Shown piece after piece: positions 1 through 5,822 of a stretch of 5,888 nucleotides of DNA; positions within the stretch are counted from its first letter, which is position 1, and every line of letters starts with the position of its first letter. The notes beneath the pieces were generated by a model, which was not told the origin of the DNA, searched no databases, and saw nothing but the letters and a program-made list of their open reading frames with translations. The translations under genes and the position numbers were made by a program. This DNA is from an uncultured Rivibacter sp. (GTDB lineage: Bacteria; Pseudomonadota; Gammaproteobacteria; Burkholderiales; Burkholderiaceae), in the NCBI GenBank assembly GCA_946481025.1, contig CAMLNA010000210.1, positions 1 to 5,888 of the forward strand, written 5' to 3'.

Positions 1-1686
1 CGAAAACTGCGCAGCAACTTCCCCCGTGGTTCCTATCTCTGGGCCGTGCGCAACGCGCAATGGCAGGCGATGGGCATTCCTGAAGAGGACTGCGAGAAGC
101 CCAAGATCGCCGTCGTGAACAGCAGCAGCGAACTCGCCGCCTGCTACAGCCACCTCGATGAAGTGGCCGCGGAGGTGAAGAAGGCCATCCGTGCCGCGGG
201 CGGCGTGCCCTTCGAGGTCCGCACCGCGGCGCCGAGCGATTTCGTCACCGGCGCGGGCGCCCGCGGCGCCTACATGCTGGCCGCGCGCGACCTCGTCACC
301 AACGACATCGAGGTGGCGGTGGAAGGCGCGCAGCTCGACGGCATGGTGTGTCTCACTTCCTGCGACAAGACGGTGCCCGGCCAGCTGATGGCCGCCGCGC
401 GGCTGAACGTACCGACGATCCTGGTGCCCTGCGGCTACCAGGCCAGCGGCGAATACAAGGGCCGGCACGTCGACATCGAGGAGGTGTTCATCCACTCGAT
501 GCATGCGCTCACCGGCCACACGCCGGTGGACGACGTGATCGGCATGAGCCGCTGCGCCATTCGCTCACCCGGCGTGTGCTCGGGCCTGGGCACGGCGAAC
601 TCCATGCACGTCGTGTGCGAGGCGCTCGGCCTGGCGCTGCCCGGCAGCGCACCGGTGGCGGCGTTGTCGCCCAAGATGTTTGCCGACGCGCGCGCGGCCG
701 GCGAACGCATCGTCGACATGGTGTGGAAGGACCTGAAGCCGCGCGACATCCTGTCGCCGCGCGCGTTTGCCAATGCGGTGCGCGCGGTGCTCGCCATCGG
801 CGGCTCGCTCAACACGGTGAAGCACCTGCAGGCCGTGGCCACCGAGGCGGGCAGCGGGGTCGACGTGTACGGCCTGTTCGAGCACCTGGGCCCCGGGACG
901 CCGGTGCTCGCGGGCATCCGCCCGATCGGAGACCGTTTCATCGAGGAGTTCGAGGCCGCCGGCGGCTGCCGTGCCCTGATGAAGCAGCTGGCGCCGCTGC
1001 TGGACACGACCGCGCTCACCGTCACCGGCGCGAGCGTGGCCGACAACCTGCATGACGTGCAGGTGGGCGACCCGGAGGTGATCCGCCCCATCGAGCGCCC
1101 GGTGGCGCCGCGCCCGGCCATCGTGCTCCTGCGCGGCAACCTCGCGCCCGAAGGCGGCCTCATCAAGACCGGCATTGCCGAGCGCAGGACACGCCGCTTC
1201 AGCGGCCCGGCGATCTGCTTCAACACGTCGGACGCCGCACTCGCCGCGCTGAAGGACGGCAGCATCCGCCCCGGCCACGTGGTGGTGATGCGCGGTGCCG
1301 GCGCCTGCGGCGGCCCGGCCATGGGCGGCGGTGCCTCGCGCGTGGTGTTCGGCATCGACGGCGCCGGCCTGGGCGACCAGGTGGCGATGCTGACCGACGG
1401 ACACCTGTCGGGCCTGGTGTGCAAGGGCCTGGTGGTGGCCGAGGTGGCGCCCGAGGCCGCGCTCGGCGGGCCGCTCGCGCTGGTGGAAGACGGCGACACG
1501 GTGACCATCGACCTCGACACGCGGCGCGTCGACCTCGAAGTGAGCGCCGAGGTGCTGGAGCAGCGGCGCACACGCTGGCAGCCGCCCGCGCCGACGTTCG
1601 ACCGCGGCTGGCTGCAGATCTACCGGCGCAACGTGGGGCCGCTCTCCAAAGGCGCGGTGCTCGTTCAAGACCACGACAAGGAGTGA
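1..1686 (+). CDS. IlvD/Edd-family dehydratase (sugar-acid or dihydroxy-acid dehydratase), 5' end cut by window
   Basis: The reading frame is open from base 1 (first residues RKLRSNFPRG) and ends with TGA at 1684-1686, so the true start lies before the window. The 561 codons seen are close to the family's usual 560-600, so only a short N-terminal piece is missing; the GTG at 46 is internal. Family marks are visible: a Cys-x-His-Leu motif (Cys 142-144, His 151-153), Cys-Asp-Lys-x-x-Pro-Gly from 361, a further Cys at 577-579 in a CSGLGTANSM context, and Asp-Gly-His-Leu-Ser-Gly near the C terminus with Ser at 1408-1410. In this family the cysteines hold an Fe-S cluster, a Lys/Mg site lies near CDK, and the Ser acts as base when water is removed from a 2,3-dihydroxy acid or aldonate to give a 2-keto acid. 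The substrate is not decided by sequence. Coupling to a Bug-type binding protein favours a catabolic sugar-acid or hydroxy-acid role over branched-chain amino-acid synthesis. Confidence 0.93.
   Translation, partial: RKLRSNFPRGSYLWAVRNAQWQAMGIPEEDCEKPKIAVVNSSSELAACYSHLDEVAAEVKKAIRAAGGVPFEVRTAAPSDFVTGAGARGAYMLAARDLVTNDIEVAVEGAQLDGMVCLTSCDKTVPGQLMAAARLNVPTILVPCGYQASGEYKGRHVDIEEVFIHSMHALTGHTPVDDVIGMSRCAIRSPGVCSGLGTANSMHVVCEALGLALPGSAPVAALSPKMFADARAAGERIVDMVWKDLKPRDILSPRAFANAVRAVLAIGGSLNTVKHLQAVATEAGSGVDVYGLFEHLGPGTPVLAGIRPIGDRFIEEFEAAGGCRALMKQLAPLLDTTALTVTGASVADNLHDVQVGDPEVIRPIERPVAPRPAIVLLRGNLAPEGGLIKTGIAERRTRRFSGPAICFNTSDAALAALKDGSIRPGHVVVMRGAGACGGPAMGGGASRVVFGIDGAGLGDQVAMLTDGHLSGLVCKGLVVAEVAPEAALGGPLALVEDGDTVTIDLDTRRVDLEVSAEVLEQRRTRWQPPAPTFDRGWLQIYRRNVGPLSKGAVLVQDHDKE
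1678..1683 (+). promoter_or_regulatory. Shine-Dalgarno site for the binding-protein gene, inside the dehydratase gene
   Basis: AAGGAG, nine bases before the ATG at 1693, forms the last two codons of the dehydratase gene. The site fixes the binding-protein start and implies translational coupling of the two genes. Confidence 0.8.
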
Positions 1687-1692
1687 GACGGC

Positions 1693-2658
1693 ATGAGGTT
1701 CAGGCAATGGATTTCGGCACTGGCGATCACCGCCTTGTGCGCGGGCATGGCGCAGGCGCAACAGGCTGCGGGCTTCCCCGGCAAGCCGGTGCGCCTGGTG
1801 GTGGGCTTTGCGCCCGGCGGCGCGGCCGACGTGATGGCGCGCATCATCGCGCAGCAACTTGGCAGGCAGCTCGGACAGCAGGTCATCGTGGAGAACAAGC
1901 CAGGGGCGGAAGGCATCCTGTCGGCCCAGGAGGTGCAGCGCGCCGCACCCGACGGCCACACCCTGCTGATGGGCACCAACACCGCGATGGTGGCCGTGCC
2001 CTCGCTGCGCCCCAACCCGCCCTACGACCCGTTCAAGGCCTTCACCCCCATCAGCTCGGCGGGGCAGTTCTCGATGTTCCTGGTGGTCAACAAGCACCTG
2101 CCGGCAAGGAACGTGAAGGAGTTGCTCGACCACGTGGGAGCGAACCCGGGCAAGTACAACTCGGCGTCGAGCAACAGCGCGGCAGAGCTCGCCATGCTGC
2201 AGCTGCTCGACGGCCGCAAGGTGGTGAACGCGCGCTACAAGGGCGACGTGGCGGCGCTCACCGACCTGGTGGGCGACAACATCCACATGATCTGGACCAC
2301 GGGCACCTCGGCGCCTGCCTTCGTGAAGGACGGCCGGGCGCGCGCGCTGGTGACCTTGCAGCCGCAGCGCAGCCCGCTGCTGCCGGAGGTGCCCACGGCT
2401 GCCGAGGCGGGGCTCGGTGCCTTGACCATCAAGCCCTGGGCCGGCTTCTTCGGGCCGGCGGGCATGCCGGCCGAGGTGGTGAACCGGTTGAGTGCGGAGC
2501 TGCGTGCGGCGCTGGAGAAACCCGAAGTGCGGGAGCAGCTGGTGCAGCAGGGCTTCGAGGCCTATGGCATGACGCCGCAGCAGTTTTCGGCGTTCTTCAG
2601 GCAGCAGCACGACGGGTTCAACCAGATCGTTCGCGAGAACGGGGTGAAGTTCGATTGA
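1693..2658 (+). CDS. Bug/TctC-family tripartite tricarboxylate transporter substrate-binding protein
   Basis: This 321-residue protein has the normal length for the Bug (TctC-like) family of periplasmic binding proteins. Residues 1-22 are a Sec signal peptide: basic start MRFRQW, hydrophobic core to about 19, and Ala-Gln-Ala before the likely cleavage. The mature N terminus carries the hallmark FPGKPVRLVVGFAPGG (28-43), followed by VENKPGAEG and AAPDGHTLLMG, and the C-terminal half has PEVPTAAEAG and a GFFGPAGMPAEVV segment, all typical of the fold. Family members bind carboxylates and other small acids or amides in the periplasm and pass them to TctA/TctB membrane partners, or act as orphan receptors. 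No TctA/TctB gene is in the window. The gene starts six bases after the dehydratase stop with its ribosome site inside that gene, so they are one operon. The ligand is plausibly the dehydratase substrate or a precursor, but this is inference. Confidence 0.95.
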   Translation: MRFRQWISALAITALCAGMAQAQQAAGFPGKPVRLVVGFAPGGAADVMARIIAQQLGRQLGQQVIVENKPGAEGILSAQEVQRAAPDGHTLLMGTNTAMVAVPSLRPNPPYDPFKAFTPISSAGQFSMFLVVNKHLPARNVKELLDHVGANPGKYNSASSNSAAELAMLQLLDGRKVVNARYKGDVAALTDLVGDNIHMIWTTGTSAPAFVKDGRARALVTLQPQRSPLLPEVPTAAEAGLGALTIKPWAGFFGPAGMPAEVVNRLSAELRAALEKPEVREQLVQQGFEAYGMTPQQFSAFFRQQHDGFNQIVRENGVKFD

Positions 2659-2670
2659 GGAGGCGGCAGT

Positions 2671-2700
2671 CGTTTGGTCAGCCAACGGACATGTCTTTTC
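2671..2700 (+). terminator. Weak terminator-like hairpin after the metabolic operon
   Basis: An imperfect stem CGTT(T)GG / CCAACG with loop TCAG spans 2671-2687, with a short T-rich run (TCTTTTC) at 2694-2700. The six-base gap between stem and T run and the bulge make it a poor intrinsic terminator. It is the only candidate between the operon and the next promoter. Confidence 0.3.
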
Positions 2701-2725
2701 ACGACGCCGCCGCTAGATTGCGCCG

Positions 2726-2750
2726 TTCGTTGCGTCGCTCCCCTCTTCGC
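2726..2750 (+). promoter_or_regulatory. PIP box / hrpII box (HrpX/HrpB-type activator site) for the small-gene unit
   Basis: TTCGT (2726-2730) and TTCGC (2746-2750) are separated by exactly 15 bases, a full match to the published consensus TTCGB-N15-TTCGB. This element is bound by the AraC-type activators HrpX (Xanthomonas, Acidovorax) and HrpB (Ralstonia) and controls type III secretion genes and effectors. It faces the 52- and 156-residue genes, the first of which starts 93 bases downstream. The same two half-sites occur in the box upstream of the 697-residue gene on the other strand, which makes chance less likely. Confidence 0.75.
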
Positions 2751-2781
2751 ATCGGTCCCGTCGTTTGCCCACATCCGCCGC

Positions 2782-2787
2782 AAACAT
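2782..2787 (+). promoter_or_regulatory. Probable -10 element of the + strand PIP-box promoter
   Basis: AAACAT begins 31 bases after the PIP box, inside the usual 30-32 base spacing. It differs from the YANNNT consensus only at the first base (A rather than a pyrimidine). Transcription would start near 2794, leaving a leader of about 50 bases. Confidence 0.5.
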
Positions 2788-2843
2788 GCGAACAAGGATC
2801 AACAGCATCGCCGGCCCCTTCTGGTCGCAACACATCGAGTGCC

Positions 2844-3002
2844 ATGGTGAAACGCCTTCCCGTCGTGCAAATGCCAGTGCAGCTGCCCGCCATGCTGATG
2901 ACCGCGGTGCTGGGTATCCCCTTTGCGGTGTGCCTGGCTGCCGCCTTCCCGGTGGTCCTGGCCTGGCGCGGGGCTTCGGCGCTGCTGCGGCATTCGATCT
3001 AG
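2844..3002 (+). CDS. Small single-span membrane protein (52 aa), first gene of PIP-box unit
   Basis: I do not recognise this protein. It is 52 residues long: a basic N terminus (MVKRLPVVQ), one long hydrophobic segment from about Leu18 to Trp41 (TAVLGIPFAVCLAAAFPVVL), then a short basic tail with two Arg and a His. It is therefore likely an inner-membrane protein with one helix, or a hydrophobic secreted peptide. Nearly all codons end in G or C, which supports real coding. The ATG at 2844 is the first usable start in frame after the predicted transcript start; the ribosome site is poor (only GAG at 2837-2839). Its TAG ends seven bases before the next ATG, so the two genes are probably coupled. 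Its place behind a PIP box suggests a part in, or support of, type III secretion. The function is unknown, and so is whether the product is made. Confidence 0.6.
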   Translation: MVKRLPVVQMPVQLPAMLMTAVLGIPFAVCLAAAFPVVLAWRGASALLRHSI

Positions 3003-3009
3003 GGCGCTG

Positions 3010-3480
3010 ATGTCAGCGCTGAGTTTCTCCACCCCCTGCGTGTGCCAGACGGGCGACGATGTGCCGCCCGTGTCGCCGCGAGCCCAGGCGGCCGCGGTCG
3101 AGATCAAGCGGGACTCGCCTCCCGTCGTGGCCGCGGCAGAGCACCTCGCCAGGCCCCGGGTCCCGCAACGCCCCGGCGCAGTCATGCCGCGCCGGCCCCT
3201 CAACACCCTGCCTTCGCCCCGTGGCGCAGCCCATACGCCGGCCGCCGCCGTGCCGCAGCCGGACGCCTCGCATCACGCCGTGACGCCGGATGCGCCAACC
3301 CGCTCCCATGCAATCTCCGCGGCGCTCACGGTGAACAGCACGCTCGACACGGACCTTTCCGAGCGGCCCGATACGCTGGCGCTGCCGCAGTTCCCCACGG
3401 TGACTCCGGACCTGCGCAAGCCCGATGCGCGAGCGCTGGCGGAACTCAAGGCGGCCTCCCGCCTGCGCAAGAACGCCTGA
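3010..3480 (+). CDS. Proline/alanine-rich protein of 156 aa, candidate type III secretion substrate
   Basis: I do not recognise this protein. It has about 23 prolines in 156 residues, many Ala and scattered Arg, no membrane segment and no Sec signal, so most of it is probably disordered. The last part (about 117-156) looks more ordered, ending in a helix-like basic tail (ALAELKAASRLRKNA). The N terminus MSALSFSTPCVCQT is rich in Ser and Thr and lacks charge for its first 15 residues, as in many type III substrates; that resemblance is not proof. The ATG at 3010 is preferred over the in-frame ATG at 2923 because AGGG lies five bases upstream, the start directly follows the stop of the 52-residue gene, and residues from the earlier start look like a shadow frame (Arg/Trp/Cys rich). 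Strong GC bias at third positions supports coding. With the 52-residue gene it forms the unit under the PIP box at 2726. It could instead be a secretion-control or chaperone-like helper. Confidence 0.65.
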   Translation: MSALSFSTPCVCQTGDDVPPVSPRAQAAAVEIKRDSPPVVAAAEHLARPRVPQRPGAVMPRRPLNTLPSPRGAAHTPAAAVPQPDASHHAVTPDAPTRSHAISAALTVNSTLDTDLSERPDTLALPQFPTVTPDLRKPDARALAELKAASRLRKNA

Positions 3481-3487
3481 CGCACGA

Positions 3488-3519
3488 GCCCGGGGTCCGG
3501 GCCCGAGGGTCTTTCGGGC
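3488..3519. terminator. Overlapping GC-rich hairpins between convergent units, possible two-way terminator
   Basis: Two perfect six-pair stems sit back to back in the gap between the convergent genes: GCCCGG/CCGGGC at 3488-3502 with a three-base loop, and GCCCGA/TCGGGC at 3501-3519 with a seven-base loop. They share two bases, so they partly compete. Neither is followed by a T run on either strand, so classic Rho-independent stopping is uncertain. The place supports a terminator or transcript-end role. Confidence 0.4.
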
Positions 3520-3535
3520 ATGAACCAAGCCACCG

Positions 3536-5629
3536 TCACGCCGTGGGCGTCGGCCGACCTTCGACGATCTCCTCGATCACGACGCTCGATTGGCTGCGCT
3601 GCGAGTGGCCTGCCGAGCGGGCGGCGGCGCCTTCGAGCCTCTCATGGACGCTGTCGGCCACGGCCTGCTCATACTGCAACAGCTGCTCGGGCGGGAGAGT
3701 CCGGGCGTACGCGCTCAACTCGGCCATGCGTTGCACCAGTTCCTCGGGCGAGGCCGGCGCGGCAGTGGCGAGCGGCTGGCCGCCGGGCCCCTTGAACAAG
3801 CCGGCGATCTTGCCGCCGGCGGTGGCCAGCTGGCTGCCGCTCCAGTTGAGCGCCAGCTCCGCGCCGCGCGCGATGGGGCCGGGCATGGTCATCGCCATCA
3901 TCGTCATCACCAGGCTGGCGTAGTAGGGCGCCGACGAATCGGCCTCGACCAGGCCGCGCGGGGTGAACTCCTTGGAGATCTTGTCGGCCGAGAGGGCAAG
4001 CGCCATCACCATGCTGGTGGCGGCCATGCCCTTGAAGCGCTCCATCGCGTCCTGCCGGGTGGCCTGCTTGTTCATGGCGCTTTGCAGCATCACCGCGGTG
4101 ACCACGGCACTGTCGGCTGCGAGGTCCACGGTGCCGATCGGGTCGGGCTGGATCAGGTAGACCGTGGAGGCGGTGATGGCCGTCGCGAAGATCGTCAACG
4201 CGACCTTGGAAGCAAAGTCATTGTTGGACGACGGAGCGCGCGGCACCACGGCACCCGCTGCTTCCTGCGCGGCACTGATGCCGAAGGCCTTGTCCAGCCG
4301 CTCGGTGCACAACGCGATGGATTCCAGCAGATGCGTGCACTGCGAATTGAGCGTGCGGGTGAGCTCCTTGCCGGAGGCCGGGTCTGTGAAGTCGAGGCGT
4401 GCGTTCTGCAGCGCGAGGCGGCCCGTTTCGAGCTGCTCCCAGATGCGAGAGAGTTCGGTCATCACTTCCTGCCCCACCATGCCCGGCGAGATCTCGCGGC
4501 GCATCGTGTCGGCCCGCTCGGTGAAGCCGGCCCGTTCCATGCCAAGCGCCGCGGTGCGAATACCCGCCTCCACCACCTTGTTGGCACCGCTTTTCACGCT
4601 GGTCCACACGAAAGGCGCGATCAGCGCCATGCCCGCCGCCACGGCGAAGCCCGCATGGGCAAGCTTGTTGTGCTCGACGGCCTCGGCCTGCTGGCGCACG
4701 CTGGGCGAGCCGTACTTCTTCGACATCTCGATCGAAAGGAAGATCGCGTTCAGCAGCGCCGGGTAGAAGTGCACCTCGTCGGCATGCCGCCCGAGCTCGC
4801 CGCCGCCCAGGGGAAAGGGCAGCCCGTCGGCCGTAGGACGCAGCGTGGCGCCCGCCACGCCCACCACGGCCTTGCTCGCGGCCGCCACCGTGTAGGCAAA
4901 CGTCTTGGCCTGGTCGGCCAGCAGCTTGCTTGGCACCAGCACCGGCCACAGGTTGACCATGTTGAGCAGCGCCTTCACGGCTCGCCCCGCGGCGGACGTG
5001 CCGTTCTCCAGCGGATTGAGCGCCTGCTCGATGGTCTTGATGTCCTTGAGCAGCGTCTCCTGGAACCGCGGCTCGATGCCCTGACCGGCCTCGACCAGCC
5101 TGCGCAGGTCTTGCAGCTGGTTGCGGCATTGGGCGAACGTGTATTCGGAGTTCACCTCCGGATCGCGCCCGCGCAGCATCCGCAGGAACTGCGGATCGTC
5201 GGCGCTCGGCTGCAGCATGGTGCGCAGGTCGCTCAGCGACCACAGGTTCCTGACGGCCGCGGTGGCCAGGGCCTGCGCGCCCACCATGCCCTGGTGGGCC
5301 ATGCCGGCGGCCCCCTTGAGGCCGCTGGCCACGCCAGCGGCTACGCCCCCCATCCATGAGCAATCGGCAGGGGTCATCGGGACGAGCCCCGGCAGCAGCG
5401 GCGCCGGAGAGCGCATGTCCGGCGTCGCTTGCGGCAATGGCCATGCGGGGCTGCGAGGCGGCATCGCTACCTGCGGCGGCAAGCTTGCCTCGTCCTCGCT
5501 GCGCCTGGCTCCCAGCGGGTGATCGGTGGTGGTGGGGCCGGCCTGCGCGATGGGTACCTCCTGGCTGGAGGACGCACCATCGGCGTGGTGAGGCATGGAC
5601 GCGGTTGGCGCCGCGGTGGATGAAATCAT
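3536..5629 (-). CDS. Candidate type III effector or translocon-like membrane protein, 697 aa
   Basis: I do not recognise this protein as a named family. The ATG at 5629 is chosen because AAGAGGA lies four bases upstream and the PIP box at 5822-5798 requires a start downstream of it, which excludes the in-frame ATG at 5863. Residues 1-85 are rich in Ser, Ala, Pro and Thr (MISSTAAPTASMPHH at the start, no acidic residue before 17), like type III secretion signals. Residues 92-125 are Gly/Ala-rich and weakly amphipathic; 165-205 look like a charged helix pair. Hydrophobic segments are seen near 323-345, 474-493, 535-548 and a Met-rich one at 569-587, with a helical region at 628-665 and a polar tail. 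The protein may insert into host membranes. It could alternatively be a pore/translocon protein of the HrpF/PopF/NolX kind, which also has C-terminal hydrophobic stretches; no clear match to that family was seen. It is transcribed toward the small-gene unit and shares the same type of promoter. Confidence 0.85.
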   Translation of the reverse strand: MISSTAAPTASMPHHADGASSSQEVPIAQAGPTTTDHPLGARRSEDEASLPPQVAMPPRSPAWPLPQATPDMRSPAPLLPGLVPMTPADCSWMGGVAAGVASGLKGAAGMAHQGMVGAQALATAAVRNLWSLSDLRTMLQPSADDPQFLRMLRGRDPEVNSEYTFAQCRNQLQDLRRLVEAGQGIEPRFQETLLKDIKTIEQALNPLENGTSAAGRAVKALLNMVNLWPVLVPSKLLADQAKTFAYTVAAASKAVVGVAGATLRPTADGLPFPLGGGELGRHADEVHFYPALLNAIFLSIEMSKKYGSPSVRQQAEAVEHNKLAHAGFAVAAGMALIAPFVWTSVKSGANKVVEAGIRTAALGMERAGFTERADTMRREISPGMVGQEVMTELSRIWEQLETGRLALQNARLDFTDPASGKELTRTLNSQCTHLLESIALCTERLDKAFGISAAQEAAGAVVPRAPSSNNDFASKVALTIFATAITASTVYLIQPDPIGTVDLAADSAVVTAVMLQSAMNKQATRQDAMERFKGMAATSMVMALALSADKISKEFTPRGLVEADSSAPYYASLVMTMMAMTMPGPIARGAELALNWSGSQLATAGGKIAGLFKGPGGQPLATAAPASPEELVQRMAELSAYARTLPPEQLLQYEQAVADSVHERLEGAAARSAGHSQRSQSSVVIEEIVEGRPTPTA

Positions 5630-5640
5630 GGGATCCTCTT
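5630..5640 (-). promoter_or_regulatory. Ribosome site that fixes the start of the 697-residue gene
   Basis: Read on the - strand, AAGAGGATCCC directly precedes ATG. The GAGG core lies five bases from the start codon. This supports the start at 5629 over in-frame alternatives further upstream. Confidence 0.65.
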
Positions 5641-5761
5641 GTCGATCGCAAGGGGCGCGTGCCGCCTGCTGCCGTGCCCAGCGCGATTCCTCTCTGCGGG
5701 TTCTTGAAACGGCCTTCGGCTGCCATGAACGAGGCAACCAAACACCGGGCCTGAAGCAATG

Positions 5762-5767
5762 ATGTTG
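5762..5767 (-). promoter_or_regulatory. -10 element of the - strand PIP-box promoter
   Basis: CAACAT on the - strand begins exactly 30 bases after the PIP box and matches YANNNT fully. Transcription would start near 5755, giving a leader of about 125 bases before the ATG. Confidence 0.7.
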
Positions 5768-5797
5768 CGCTCGCGTCCGTTGGGCACGCAGCCTGGC

Positions 5798-5822
5798 GCG
5801 AAGCCACGGAACGGGAGACGAA
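5798..5822 (-). promoter_or_regulatory. PIP box / hrpII box upstream of the 697-residue gene
   Basis: On the - strand the site reads TTCGT (5822-5818), 15 bases, TTCGC (5802-5798), a perfect match to TTCGB-N15-TTCGB. With the -10 element 30 bases downstream it satisfies the whole published promoter model for HrpX/HrpB-type activation. It is the strongest evidence that the downstream gene belongs to a type III secretion regulon. The remaining bases to the window end (5823-5888) show no gene I can support. Confidence 0.85.

Noticed and set aside
435..1571. - strand open frame of 378 codons inside the dehydratase gene
   Set aside because: Ser/Arg/Pro-rich low-complexity product, fully inside a well-supported gene on the other strand.
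2650..2654. TTCGA near the end of the binding-protein gene as a possible further PIP half-site
   Set aside because: The fifth base is A, outside the consensus, and no partner TTCGB occurs 20 bases downstream.
565..2685. Long - strand open frame (706 codons) across the dehydratase and binding-protein genes
   Set aside because: It mirrors two strongly supported family genes; the translation is His/Arg-rich with no recognisable motif. Long antisense frames are expected at this GC content.
1419..2843. + strand open frame running from the dehydratase into the intergenic region
   Set aside because: The part before 2844 is an Arg/Ala/Gly-rich shadow of the two metabolic genes. Only its last 52 codons, from the ATG at 2844, are kept as a gene.
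2765..3010. + strand open frame of 81 codons overlapping the 52-residue gene
   Set aside because: Its starts (2765, and an ATG at 2786 touching the -10 element) lie before the predicted transcript start, and the product looks like a shadow frame.
2799..3528. - strand open frames opposite the two small genes
   Set aside because: Arg/Gly-rich products without motifs or a convincing ribosome site; the + strand frames have better base choice, spacing and promoter.
3590..5359. + strand open frame of 589 codons opposite the 697-residue gene
   Set aside because: His/Arg/Gly-rich antisense shadow; no ribosome site or promoter was seen, while the - strand gene has both.
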